From: Mesorhabditis belari
Lineage: Eukaryota; Nematoda; Chromadorea; Rhabditida; Rhabditidae
Direction of reading: 5' to 3'
DNA: 64,000 bases
Assembly: GCA_958450365.1 (NCBI GenBank)
Contig: CAUEEP010000178.1
Coordinates: 1-64,000 of the forward strand
Numbering within the stretch: position 1 is the stretch's first letter; every line of letters begins with the position of its first letter. The translations under genes and the position numbers were made by a program. Shown here piece after piece: positions 1 through 11,672 of this stretch. Under the pieces are notes generated by a model that did not search any database, was not told where the DNA came from, and worked only from the letters and a program-made list of their open reading frames with translations.

Positions 1-3000
1 AAATTGTCAAATCCATCTTTTGTAAAATGTTAAAATTAGAGATAATAAACTCCTTTAAATTCTTTGAACTGTTTGTCTTTGGGTTATTATTTCGGATACT
101 TGATCAAGATATAATGAAGAACAAACTTCTAAAAACCAACGTTAAAAGACTCTTGTCCACGACTGTAAAATCCAGAGACAAGTGTTGCTTTTTCTTAATC
201 ATGATATCATCAATTTTCCACTCAGTTTCCTACTAGAACCTACTTTTGTGTCATTCTTCTGAATCCCATTCTCTTTCGAGTGCTCCTTTTCAACGTTCCA
301 TTTGTGGGTTCATTTGGCAGTGACTTCTGATCGACGACCGAAAGTGAAATGAAATAGGGAAAGCGTACTCGCTGTTGAGCTGAAAAAGTTGTTTTTCGAT
401 TTGCAAGCGTCATGATAGATTCATGTAAAACTCCACTTTTCCCTTTGATCCAGCCTCCTCGAAAACCACTCCCAGTTGGAACCACAACACAATTCTGTTA
501 TCAGTGGCCGTCAAATTCCACATGATTGTAAGCGTAAGCATGATAGTGACAAGAATATTCTAAAAATTCAAAAGATTATCGCTCTTGAACTGGAAATTTA
601 CCTTGATGATATGTAAAACGCAATGAAAACATCGATCGAGTAGTGCCTGGGCATGACCAGCGAGAAATTAAAGAAAATCCCGAAAAAGTTTTAGAGCACC
701 CAAGCTTCAATGTGTGAAGCAAGACCCAAGATGACGGTGTATCTAAAAACCCTCGTTTTCTATAATATCTTTACTTTCACCCACAACCAGTGATGAAATG
801 GTTGAGCAAAGTGATTGCTGTGGTGTGTCACCGCCAAACATGTAGTCTCCACATGTTCTGACTCCCTGAAACGATCAATCACGGGCTGCCAAAAACGTAA
901 ACGAGAGCTAGAAAACGGTCTTGAACTTGCAAAGAATCTATATAGTTGTAACACAGCAAAACAAAATTGTAATTGTTCTATTCTCTCAGCTCCTCGTATC
1001 TCCGAATTGACATTCCCAATCGTGACCAAATGTGATACGCTTCCCACACTTTCTCCCAAATCGAGCCATGTCCCTAAAGAATAAGACTTTTAAGCAATCC
1101 TAAGAAGATTTTTGAACATCCTAAGAAGGACTTAGACTGCTAAAGGTAATTGTAGCGAAGGAAGACAATACAGCATTCCAATGTACTTAAGTAGTCTGTA
1201 GTAGTAGCATGATGATCTTTATAGGGTTCGGCATATGCCAAAGTGTTGCGCTTAATTCATCGTTTTTGGCTTTCTGAATACATACATTAAACTAAGCTAA
1301 AAACAAAAATTAGTCATGAAATCTATGCGTACTTTGGACATAGAATAGAAGAATTGTAAGATCTTTAATGAATTTTGACAACCCTAGCAAAGCAGTACAA
1401 AAAATTCTATGCAACACGATGCTGAAAAACAGTTCACTCTTAGAGTTTTGGGTCTCTAAAACCGTCTTTTTCTGCATAGGTTTTTTTGTTAATTACGATA
1501 AAAGTAGTGCTTTTTGAGCAAATTGCAATATGCGAGATTATCTTGGCTAACAAAAATAAGCACATTTTTGAAAAATTTCATTTTTTTTTTGATGTTTAAA
1601 GTTTCGATACAAATCAAATTTAAAGTCGAAACAAATCAAATTCTTTTCACATAAAAATTAAGTGAATTTAGTAAAATGTCCATAGGATTTTAAAAATCTA
1701 AACAAAAAATCTGTAATTTTTGGTTTTGAGAAAATCATCCTTTTTTAGAGAGCGCAACACTACGGGTTGCCCCAAAAGCTCTTGGTATCTTTTTTGTAAA
1801 CGAACAGTTTCACTCGGAAAACACGCCATTTATGAAAACTAATGCCGGATTAGGAAAATTTAGATATTTTTACTCTACTTCATTTTGCATAAAACTTGCA
1901 ACTCTAAACAAATCTTTTGATGAGAATGTTTAAAGGTGGCTTTTTTGCTTTTGAGATTTGAGTACCCTTTGTCGAATCGCTTGGAAATCTTTCATTTTTG
2001 GGGATATAAATTTTGTTTCAGTAGATTTGTTTTGAGAGGGAAACTGGTCCTCTATTAAATGATAACAATAGTTTTTTTAAAATAAATTTCATTCTCTAAA
2101 GTTTAAGTCAAGCTTTCGCAAAAATCCCGACCAGATCCGGATGTAAAAATCCAAGTGAAAAAGTTGTTAAGAGTTGAAATCTTTATTTATGAAAATGGCA
2201 TATTCTAGTAAAGGAATACCTGAACTTTTAGAAACCGGTGTTAGTTTTCCGAAATTCATGTGTTTTTCAAACTAAAAATCACCGCATTACAGAAAACGTA
2301 TAAGAAATTTTTGGGAAACTTCTGTATATATATGCAGTATCATATATTAACAACTTACTTTGCTCGACACTCCAAATGAACACTCGGAACGGATAATGAA
2401 GTGATCAACATGGTGATACATCTCAACAAGAACACTGAGCTGACCATCGAGAACATTCGTCGAGCGACAACTATTCTGAAAAATGACTTTGAATCTTACT
2501 GTGACGAGGTCACCAAAAACTGCCGCAGTCTAATATGACACCAGAAATACTATACCCTAAATAATGACGAGCTCAAAAGCGTATAGAAGACCGCGCTTTC
2601 CCCCATCTTAGATTGCACTCTTTCATTTTGTCTTTGTGAAAGTTGAATCCTTTTTGTCTCTAGATGCTTCCAATTTCTTCATCAAAGTTATTCTTTTTGT
2701 CTTTGGGTAAACACATTGTTTCTTTGCGCTTTTAAAAACATTTTCACACGCTTTTACTCCATGTTTATTGAATAAACTTGGTTTTTGTTTTTCATTCAAT
2801 CAAAAGCTCACAACTCTAGCCACATCTAGTGAGGAAAAGCACACAAATAATACAGGGGAAAATAGTTTTTGATACTTACTGTTTTAGATTCTAGCTGTGT
2901 CACTACTTTCTTTGATTTTACCGACGTGTTTGATTCTTGATCTTGTCATGATCTATTTTTATGACTGACCTGTGTTTGTGGGAAGAACAAAACGGTGAAC

Positions 3001-3225
3001 CAAACCGTCGATAGAATCATCCTGATCACCTCACACATCTCCAAAGCCCTGGCGATAAGAGGCAAATCGTCCAAAACGATGTCCGGCAGTGGTGGGTACA
3101 TCTTCAGCGCCTGAAAGTGGATATAGGTGAAAGATTATTTCAACCAGCTAGATTCAATGATTACACCGGATAGTAGCTCTGAGATAGTAAGTGCACAAGG
3201 CCCTACCTCATACACAAGTCAATGA

Positions 3226-3364
3226 GATACGTGTCTGTGTAGCTCATTGGCTGTAGAGCTTCCTGCCCGGTAAGCGATAGGTCAAAGTACTCGATTCCCG
3301 GCACCGACCACCAAGTTTTGTATTCCCACCCCCAACTCATAAAAAGAACCGGCGTGTCCAACTC
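3226..3364 (+). repeat. tRNA-derived SINE-like repeat, copy A
   Basis: A tRNA-like head with a box A-like stretch (GTAGCTCATTGGCTGTAGAGC) and a box B-like stretch (ACTCGATTCCCGGC) is followed by a non-tRNA tail that includes CCCCCAACTCATAAAA and ends near GGCGTGTCCAACTC. The same head plus tail recurs at 54812-54952. It lies in an intron of the SMSr-like pseudogene, opposite to its transcription. Sharing of the non-tRNA tail is what separates this from a simple tRNA pseudogene. Confidence 0.7.
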
Positions 3365-4454
3365 GATAACAATTTCCGGTTTCAATGAACAAACCTGGCA
3401 CTCCGATCGTACAATTATACAACCATCACAAAAGAGGTGAAGAGAAGTGCCATTGAGCAGTAGAGAAAAAAGCTATCACCAATTTGGCGAAACTTCTTGA
3501 AAGCGGTAAGTCGGGTGACTTAAAAGATTATTTTTAAAAAATCTTTCAAAGGTTCTGGCTTAAGTTATACTCCTTAGGACTTTAGACTTAAATCATACTC
3601 AAAAATTCTGTTAATTAGACCATTCTTGGAAGTTACCGGGTGTTCCTTGTAGTTTCTTAAGACCTATTTTTGCTTGTAAAACCCGTTAGGCCCAACGATT
3701 AGCCAGAAAATTTGCATTAAAGATTTGAGAGAATACTCATAAATAAAATATTTCAAAGTTTGAAGATTGTTTTACATGGTTTCAGAACTTAGGAGCACCA
3801 AGCAAAAGTTATGCATAAGTGTTGAGACTTAAATTCTGGCGCTAGAATCTTGCAAATAATCTTACTGAGCCTCGCCCTACAATCTTCAAACTTTTATATT
3901 TTACTTATAGAGTTCTCAATGAGTTTTTGCTACAAAATTTCTGCTTAATTGGTTGCTTCTAGCTGATTTTAGCAAACAAAAATACTTGTGCTCAAACTTT
4001 GGAATACTCTGTACTCACATTGGTTTTCAATAGTTATAATAGTGTTTTACATTTATCAAAACTTGTATACAATTCCCAGCTTCTTCTTCAATTTTAATTT
4101 TATTTTTAATTGTTTGGTTAACTTTCATAATACTCAATCCTCAACAGATCGTATCAACTCCTCTCTTAGAAATCAGATGAATCCCCCATGCACATCACCA
4201 ACCGTTGGCAGTGGTGTCCGCTAAGGATTCATCTCTGAAAAGAAATTTATGAGAAAAATCTGACATAGAAAAAAGATACTAGTACCTGAGCTATATTTAG
4301 GGGATTATAAGCCCTGCGGTCTTAATATTATGTGATTATGTTAGCAAGCCTAAACCGAACTCTAGGAACTGGTAATGATCCAGGAAATGGGGCTAGCCCA
4401 AGCCCAAATAAACTTAGTGCAAGGCGCTAGCCGTGCTAGCCTTTGCACTAAGTC

Positions 4455-4483
4455 CAATCCTGAGCCTGAGCCTGAGCCTGAGC
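4455..4483 (+). repeat. CCTGAG hexamer microsatellite
   Basis: Four CCTGAG units in a row, one base away from the CCTAAG (TTAGGC) nematode telomere hexamer. The same CCTGAG variant caps the longer telomere-like tract at 63293-63357. It lies in an intron of the SMSr-like pseudogene. Confidence 0.8.
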
Positions 4484-4975
4484 CATTTTCTGGGTTCCCT
4501 TCTGTCACTCAACCAGACAATGGGTTTCATGCAAAGATATCGCCTATGTGCAATAGGATGTAATTTTTTGCGTGACCTCATGCAATCCATGCAGTATCAA
4601 GACCGCGGACTTCATAAACCTCTAAGTACAAAAATTTATAAAAATTTAAAAGTAATTGAAATGAAATTTATAAAACAATGGAAAATCTAGCCTTTCAGTA
4701 ATCTAAAAATGCATTCAAATTTCAAATAAACTTGTAAAGCTTGCAAAAATTATCTAAATTTTATTTGGATAAGATAGAAAGTTATTTTAGTAGTTTAGTT
4801 TTGAAAACAATCAATTTGGTTAAGCCAAATTTGTTTTTAAAGTTTTTACAAAAAGTTGGCTTCTCTATCGCTATTTAACCGAAAAGACCTTGTGCTTTTA
4901 TCCTAATTTTTAAGGAAACCAAAACCATAACAGTCGACCTGAACGATACAAACAAAAATGATGAACTGCCGAGTA

Positions 4976-5268
4976 ATGCGCATAACGCGTCATGACTCCT
5001 TTTCCGATATTTACCAGAATGTAGAGAAAGAAATCTCTTCAAGTCGTAGGCGCAAGCTCTAAGAGACATAGACATATCGTAAAAACTTTTAAAATGTCGC
5101 AAACTACAACTGGTCCGATTCCTCGAGTCATAGTCGCTAAACATTTTGAAGTTTTTACGATGTGCTTGTTAATGTCTCTTAGAGCTTTATATACAATTTG
5201 AAAGAGATTTCTTTTCTACATTCTGGTAAAAAAATATCTGAAAAGGATTTATGAGAAGCAAGTTATGC
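4976..5268. repeat. Foldback (inverted-repeat) element
   Basis: Two arms of about 120-140 bp are reverse complements with scattered mismatches: both hold ACCAGAATGTAGA-type sequence, an AAAGAAATCTCTT core and CTCTAAGAGACAT, separated by only about 20 bases near 5130-5145. It lies in an intron of the SMSr-like pseudogene. No coding capacity is seen; the long open frame across it is a by-product of the palindrome. Confidence 0.75.
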
Positions 5269-6424
5269 GCGTTTGTAGTTTGTAGTGAAAGATCTAATCA
5301 AAAGTGCTTTTTAAGTTAAGTATATTCAAATAATAGTGATTTTTAATCAAAACTTGTGCAACTCACGTGATCACAGCCGTTTCTATCGTTTTAATCGGAA
5401 CACTCTTGCCGGCGACCTCGATTTCTTTGGTCGACTCATAATCAACACATAACAACACGTCTTCAGACTTCTTTGAGTCAATATTTCCGGAATTATAGCG
5501 CTAAAGAGTTTTAAGATAATAAATATCGTTTTATATTGAGATATATTGGAAAATATTGGCTCAAAACCTAAACACATCACCATTCCGGTGCACTCAATTT
5601 CTATTAAAGTAAAACTATTAGAGTATGCGAGAAAAAATTGTGTTTCTATCTTTAAGTACAAAGAACAGTTGGAAACTTTATCAACTTACACTCTCAATTG
5701 AGCTATTTCCAATCCCAGTCGTTTAATATCTCCCAAACATGTGATCTGAAGGGGCTTCTCTCGGAGATCATCCTCCGTCAAAAGGAGTAGGATTTTCCCA
5801 TCGATCTGAAAGTTAGATTCATGTACAAGAATGTCAATTGATCATGTACATACTATAAATACTTTAATAAAACGTCATCTCTCGTATAATTTGTATAGTC
5901 TAGCTTTTTTTAGAAAATCAGCTTCGAAAACTTTTCCCTAGATTTTCCCGAGTTTCTAGATCTTGCCCAACTACGCTTTTGGTATCAAAAAATACTAGAT
6001 TTTAAGAGCTATAATTTGATACCCTATCGCATACACTGTAGCCTAAGCCAGTGCGGAGAACGGGACATTCAAAGTTAGACTACGCGATTGTACGCCCATC
6101 ATTATGGGCTTTTGGAGTCTTTAAAGTATTTTCAAATGAAATTTGGGCTTGCTTGCTACAAGATTTTCATCATAATTCCTTTGAGGGTTACTCTTTTGAA
6201 TACCTTCTTTGTTTATAATCAAATCTGCAAAGAAACTGACAGATTACAATAAATCTACGAATAGCTTTACAAAGTAGTGCTATCAGTTCTTTTTACCTGA
6301 TGTTCATCAGCTATTAAACGAGAATATTTCTCGAAGCCCTTGTTGAGCAACCAACGACGTACGTCGTCAGTCGTCCATCTAAAATTTGCATAAAAATTAT
6401 CCTTTCTATTACAGTATTATGCAT

Positions 6425-6645
6425 ACCGTATTTTCTCTAATAGTAGTGCACCATGAGCGTCGCCTAAATTGCTCGAAATCTCGAGAACTACTTATCAGAA
6501 CCTATCGATGTGGGGTCGGAAAACGTAGCTGACGATGAGATCTTTTGGGGATTAGAGTGTTGAGCTTCTGGGAAAACTTGGAAACCGTAAAACAGTCATG
6601 AACTCGGCTCGCCAGGGTGCACTACTATTAGAGAGAATACGGTAC
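6425..6645. mobile_element. Palindrome-ended MITE, copy 1
   Basis: About 220 bp with inverted ends: TACCGTATTTTCTCTAATAG at the left and CTATTAGAGAGAATACGGTA at the right, each next to a TAGTGCACC/GGTGCACTA core. The interior shares CTTATCAGAACCTATCGATG and GGATTAGAGTGTTGAGCTTC with a second copy at 8370-8579. The two copies bracket the Tc1-like element in intron 1 of the SMSr-like pseudogene. Non-coding. Confidence 0.85.
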
Positions 6646-6756
6646 TTTCTGACATAATCACTCAATTCTGTATTGCCTCACAACATCAAATGTGCTTTGA
6701 GATTGCTTGATTGCTTTGAGAAAACTTTCTCTCATAGTCAGAAAAATAAAGGAATA

Positions 6757-8314
6757 CAGTGCGTTTCAAATTCTTAAACGCACCCTCTAAAATAGCGGAT
6801 TTTGCATTTTGACCACCGCTACAACTATTAATTTTTTTCTATCAGAAAGAGCATGTCTTAAAACCTAAAAAGCACAAAAAATAAGCATACTGTAAAAAAT
6901 AAAAATTTTCAAAATAGAAACTTTTGGTAAATCAACCGTTTCAAATTCTTAAACGCACTATGAAAATATGTTGATTTCTCGACACAAATTAAAAATCAAA
7001 AGGTAAAAATCAAAACTAATAATCTGTACAGGCACCAGAACGATTAATTACTTGAAAATGCGGTCTGGCATTGAATTGATGAGGTTTTGGGGAGCAGAGA
7101 CATCGAGATAGCTCCAGACCGAAAAAAATTGCTGCTTTAAGTGTAGAAACGTCTTGAAACTGACGATGATTCTTGTAGACATCTCGGACAAGTATTTCCC
7201 ATAAATTTTCTATCGGATTGAGGTCAGGAGACTGAGCGGGCCAGTCCAAAGTTGCAATGTTGTTGCTGTTCAGCCAGCCTCGGGTGTCTCCGGCTCGATG
7301 AATTGACGCGTTGTCGTATTGAAACAAGTCCGGAATGGTTGGATTTAGGAGCAAAAACGGCGACAAGCAATTGCTCAAGATATCTATCTAGTCATCCGAT
7401 TCGAAACCATCTTCAGAGCGACCGTTCCATCAGCACAAAAGGCGGCCCAAACCATCACAGAACCACCGTCAAAGTTTTGAGTTCCAAACACCATCGGATC
7501 ACGTCGAAGATCCCTCCAATAGTAGTCAACGCCATTGGGACCATCCCAATTCCATTTCTTCTCATTGGAAAAAGATCACCTAAACGCAAAAAAAATAATA
7601 AAACATAAGCGGCTTTCTAACCATAGACCAATCCTGATTCATATGAGCCTTGGCGAACTCCAATCGGGCTTTCTTGTGCAAAAGCTTCACGGCCGGTTGC
7701 ATGTTCAATAATTGTCGATCGATATGTGAATTTTCCGTGACGGCTCGCCAAATTGTCGACTTCGAAGCGTCGATTTTCAGTTCCGTTTTCACTTCATTGA
7801 TCGTTTTTCCGTGGATTTTGTTCACAATATGCGTCTAGCTCGCGGCGTAAGCTTTGGTCCTGGCTTCTTCTTTTGGTGCAGAAACGAACTCGGACTTTCT
7901 ATAATTTCGCACGGCAGAGTCGGATCGGCCCAAATTTTCGTGATTTTCCTTATTGAGTCGCCAATCCTCAAATGGGCATCAATCTGGCCTTTATCATAAT
8001 CCGTAAGCAGCTTTCCGTGTGCCATTTACCTGGAAATTAACAAAAATTATAAATTTAATAAAAAAATATGCACAACAAAACGAAAAATTTCAAATAACAA
8101 CAGCAAAGGCGGGTGCGTTTAAGAATTTGAAACGGTTGATTTACCAAAAGTTTCTATTTTGAAAATTTTTATTTTTACAGCGTGCTTATTTTTCCTGTTA
8201 TTTAGGTTTTAAGACATGCTCTTTCTAATAGAAAAAGACTAATAGTTGTAGCGGTGGTTTAAATGCAAAATTCGCTATTTTTAGAGGGTGCGTTTAAGAA
8301 TTTGAAACGCACTG
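6757..8314 (-). mobile_element. Tc1-like transposon, inactive, TA target duplication
   Basis: The ends are CAGTGCGTTTCAAATTCTTA and its near-perfect reverse complement, flanked by TA on both sides (6755-6756 and 8315-8316). The inverted repeats run about 200 bp and contain a second internal copy of the tip motif. The 1.56-kb element is inserted in intron 1 of the SMSr-like pseudogene. The transposase relic inside is described separately. Confidence 0.9.
7020..8025 (-). pseudogene. Tc1/Tc3-type DD34E transposase, degenerate
   Basis: Starting at 8025, the relic shows an N-terminal helix-turn-helix segment, a second DNA-binding segment (TELKIDASKSTIWRAVTE), then a catalytic domain: NEKKWNWDGPNG, YYWRDLRRDPMVFG, FQYDNASIH and WPAQSPDLNPIENLWEI. 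The expected first catalytic Asp (in FSDEKK) is Asn here. An extra T in the acceptor-side TTTTT run shifts the frame, and stops follow near 7380-7395. The second Asp (YDN) and the Glu (PIE) remain. It cannot make active transposase. Confidence 0.85.
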
Positions 8315-8369
8315 TACGTGCCCTAGAAAGAGTGTGTTTACATTTTTAAGATCGTCTGTAGGAAAATTC

Positions 8370-8579
8370 AAAGTACCGTATTCTCCTAATAGTAGTGCAC
8401 CCAGAGCGAAATCTCGAAAAGCGCTTATCAGAACCTATCGATGTGGGGTCGGATGTAGCTGAGGATGAGATCTAGTGGGGGATTAGAGTGTTGAGCTTCT
8501 GCAAAAAAGCTTGGAAACCGTAAAAATAGTGACCAACTCAGCTCGCCAGGGTGCACTACTATTAGAGAAAATACGGTAA
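8370..8579. mobile_element. Palindrome-ended MITE, copy 2
   Basis: A second copy of the 6425-6645 element in the same orientation, with the same ends (ACCGTATTCTCCTAATAGTA at the left, GAGAAAATACGGTAAT at the right) and the shared interior AACCTATCGATGTGGGGTCG. It lies about 55 bp beyond the right end of the Tc1-like transposon. Confidence 0.85.
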
Positions 8580-10719
8580 TAGTCAAGATTTCAAACAGTT
8601 TTTTCTAAAAAAAAAATTTCTTTCTTTACCTCAACACATCGCTCGCCGTCTCCGTTCTATAGGTCATTCAATGAGCCAGAATTCTGGAAATTAAGAAAAT
8701 TGAGGTTATAAGCTGTTTTTTTACATAAAAATAAATCATCATATTATTTTCATATCTAAAAGTTTCAGAACAAAAAAAAAGAGCTAAAACTGAGAGCTCA
8801 GTTGGCTCCAAGACAAAAAGAGAGAAGAAGAGAAAAAGCTGAGCCGTTTGTTCCAAAAAAAGAGATAAAAACACTGACATTAGAGAAAAGATAAGAAATG
8901 TCTTCAGAAAATGGAAAAATTCGGCTTTTTGATGATGATTCATTTGACTTTTGATTTGACTGAACTTTTGATTCATTAGGAATTCTACTAGAAGTTGTAA
9001 GAATGAATAAACTGCTTGTAAAACCTGTAAAACTTTTAGCTGACATCACTGATTCGTGAAATTAACAACTCTGTGCCACAAATTGCCTGTAAACGATTTG
9101 CCTTCATCTAGAATAAGACAGAAGAGAGCCTTTTCTAACCATTGATGAATGGGTAAAGATTCATTTTGCCACTTTGTTGACTTTCCGAGAAAAGCAAATT
9201 ACGTGTAAATCGAGAATTTCCTTCTCTTTTTCCCGCACGTGGATCATTGCCTTTTCTTTCATTCTTTGCCACATCACACGCGAAAACAAGAAACAAATGC
9301 TATCATTTTTTGGAAACTTAATAGCTTTTTGCGTGTTTTGATTCAACAGCATTCTTTGCTTTATCAAAAAAGCAGTTTAAAGCCTGTTAAACGAAACCTT
9401 AGCTTTGGTCAACAGAAGTTGTCCATTTGACCATTTGTCCTTTTCAATTTACATTTGTCTAAAGTTCGCATTGATTACGTTGATTACTAACGACGGTACA
9501 GTGAACTTTCTAATTAAGTTTATCAAACATTTGCATTTAAATCAGAGCAAATGGTACCGAAAAGTATATCAAGATTTAATCTAGTGTTTAAACTCGCTTG
9601 AGCAAACATTTGCCCAATTTTCAAAACCATTTGAAAAGTTCGATACTAGACTGTAAGCAAGGCAAGGGTAAAACCCACAGAAGCCAAATTCAAAGCTTTT
9701 TTTGAACCAAGCTTGCAGTAAAGGCAGGTTAAGATCTGGATTTTGGTCTAGCCCTGGTCTAGCCCTCTTGCAAGCTTGGTTAAAACAAAAAAAGCATCCT
9801 GATAGCAGTAGAAAAGTTTCCTAAACATTAAGAAATCAAAATTGTTGAAAAGAAATCAGAATTCTAAACAAAATCGTTGAAAAGAAAAGAAAATTCTAAA
9901 CAAAATCGTTGCTCAGTCATATCAAAAGTACAAAAAATACGATGAATCACTGCAGACAATGTTTTACAATCAAAAAATCGAAAAAATAAAGCAGGAAAAT
10001 GAAGGAGAAAAATGACAGTGTGATGCCACGAGGAGATGGACGACGATTTTAAGGAAGTATGTCAATGAAGTGCGAGATTGAGGAGAGGACGATGGGGAAA
10101 GGGACGACCTCTCCCCTCTTCCCACCCCTTTCCCTTTTTCGAACGCAATTGCATGGCATCAAAGAGAAAAGTCTCTTCCGGCTGGCAAAGAATACGGTAG
10201 TTTCAGCGCCTTTTAGCCGCCGCTCGTGCTGATTGTCCTTTGCTTCAAAAAGCGCTTATAAATGAACACAATGTTAGCGAAGAATTCTAAAACTCCATCG
10301 TTTCTAACAAGAATTTGAAATCGCTGAGAACTCAGTGAAGCTGATAGAAAGTCAAACTATTAGCTTAAAGGAAAGATCGAATTAGACCGATTCTCAATAA
10401 AACCAATTTATCGCGGATAGTAAAGTGTTAAAGGAAAATTTTTGAATAAATTTATCTAAAAGCTTAGATTAATTAAATCCAAATTCTAATTGATAGAATC
10501 GATAAAATGAATAGCTTCAATCGATTCCCTGTCACCGAAAGCCCCTGGGTACAAATTTACAACTGAATATCTTTTTTGGGCCATCTACAAAGCAAAAGAA
10601 AAATCACTGTGTATATCACTGAAAATGTTCTTTGTGCGAAGTGTTCTTTGTGCGGCTACGTAATCACTCGCGACGTGGCAAACCGATTCGGCATAAGAGG
10701 CTTTCCTATTGGAATCGGT

Positions 10720-10905
10720 CACAGTAATTCACTGGGTTTATCGGTGAATTCACTGGAAATTCACTTTTATTTTAATGGCACGAAATTCAATGAATCCTCA
10801 GTGAATTCACTAGGGTTCCATAGGTTATTCCATAGGAAACGTCACTGGGATTTCAGTGAAGTAAAAGAGTTTCGTCACTGACTCACTGGGATTTCAGTGA
10901 ATTTC
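10720..10905. repeat. Cluster of palindromic CACTG/CAGTG repeats
   Basis: Repeated short units built from TTCACTGG, TTTCAGTGAA and GTGAATTCACT occur at least six times, many internally palindromic. Related units recur at 18870-18925 and 19020-19065. Non-coding. Confidence 0.6.
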
Positions 10906-11136
10906 ATAGAAATAAGGAAAGAATAAAGAACTCAATATTCCATATGAAATTTACCATTATTTCAATGCCAAAGTCAGACCAAAACAGCGCCTAACGAGCC
11001 TAACGGCGGGCTTTTTTTGGTGACTGGATGTTTTGGTGCTAACGCATAGTTCGATCTCTCGAGTTAAAGCAACATCTCAAATTTTTGCCTGCTTCAACTC
11101 CACTCCTGAAAGCATTTAAAGTAACAAAGTTTGGAA

Positions 11137-11207
11137 TGGATGGGAATCGAACTCGACACCCCTTTGGGGCAAGCGTTTTGTAGACGGACGGTAACCACTA
11201 CGCCCAT
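11137..11207 (-). repeat. tRNA-like relic with class II-like variable arm
   Basis: On the minus strand a box A-like GCGTAGTGGTTA and a box B GAGTTCGATTCCC are spaced as in a tRNA. Between them, CCCCAAAGGGG forms a variable-arm-like hairpin, as in tRNA-Ser/Leu. The acceptor and anticodon stems pair poorly, so this is a relic or SINE head, not a working tRNA. Confidence 0.55.
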
Positions 11208-11672
11208 GTTTTATGCTTACAATATTTGAGTTTTTCTGGGATGGAAAATGGATGCAAAATTGAAAAAGTAATCAACAAGTACCTAGAAAAGTGTAAACTT
11301 TCAGGCTCTGAAGTCAAAAAAGCTTTAAGCTAAGAATTCAGTATACCATTCAGTATACCATTCAGTATACCATTCAGTATACCTACAAACTACAAACTTT
11401 AAAACCTTCCACATTTTTAGAGTTAAACTCGTCAAAGATTGCATTCTAAAGTATGTACCTTTATAAGTTCTAGCTTTAAATCCATCTTTCCGACGTGTTT
11501 TCGTTCTCTACACCTCTTTGGCGCTTTTCGAAAAATAACAGAGTTGTTTACGCGGCTGGCTGGCTTGTTTTTCGGTTTTCCCCTTTTCCCAACAAAATTC
11601 ACCCATTTCTTCACTGAATATCATTAGTTATTTCAAAGATTTGTCTCAAATTATTGAACTTTTTTTCAAACC

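Larger units (their letters stand above)
240..8667 (-). pseudogene. SAM-domain sphingomyelin synthase-related (SMSr/SAMD8-like) pseudogene
   Basis: Recognisable exons, in transcript order: 8630-8667 (start codon 8667), 6297-6378, 5692-5805, 5367-5500, 3395-3495, 2970-3110, 2359-2475, about 783-940, 602-about 690, and 559 downward. The first three encode an N-terminal SAM domain (WTTDDVRRWL; later LLLLTEDDL and LGDIKRLGLEI). Exon 2970-3110 carries YPPLPDIVLDDLPLIARALE, typical of this family between membrane segments; 2359-2475 carries [16 protein letters not shown]; 839-880 carries GVRTCGDYMF; 632-660 carries HYSIDVFIAFYISS. SMSr proteins make ceramide phosphoethanolamine in the ER. Splice signals survive, but the 3' two thirds is broken: exon 3395-3495 switches frame and has a TAA, the 2970-3110 to 2359-2475 junction is out of phase, a TGA precedes GVRTCGDYMF, a 2-base insertion follows it, and the catalytic SGHT reads GGDT. 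The N-terminal exons are intact, so a short SAM-only product remains possible. Confidence 0.75.
8668..11672. other. Divergent intergenic spacer between the two sphingolipid genes
   Basis: No exon was recognised. The spacer holds a pyrimidine-rich tract around 10100-10140, a cluster of palindromic TTCACTGGGATTTCAGTGAA-type repeats (10720-10905), a tRNA-like relic (11137-11207) and four tandem TTCAGTATACCA units at 11337-11380. The promoters of the SMSr-like and lyase-like genes should lie here, but no core element can be named. Confidence 0.5.

Noticed and set aside
815..1084. 89-codon plus-strand ORF
   Set aside because: It overlaps the minus-strand SMSr-like relic (GVRTCGDYMF segment); the plus frame has no family match.
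2392..2538. Plus-strand frame with plausible composition ([20 protein letters not shown])
   Set aside because: No acceptor precedes it, and the opposite strand carries the SMSr-like exon 2359-2475 with good splice sites and a family match.
4875..5144. 89-codon minus-strand ORF
   Set aside because: Runs through a foldback element; no family match.
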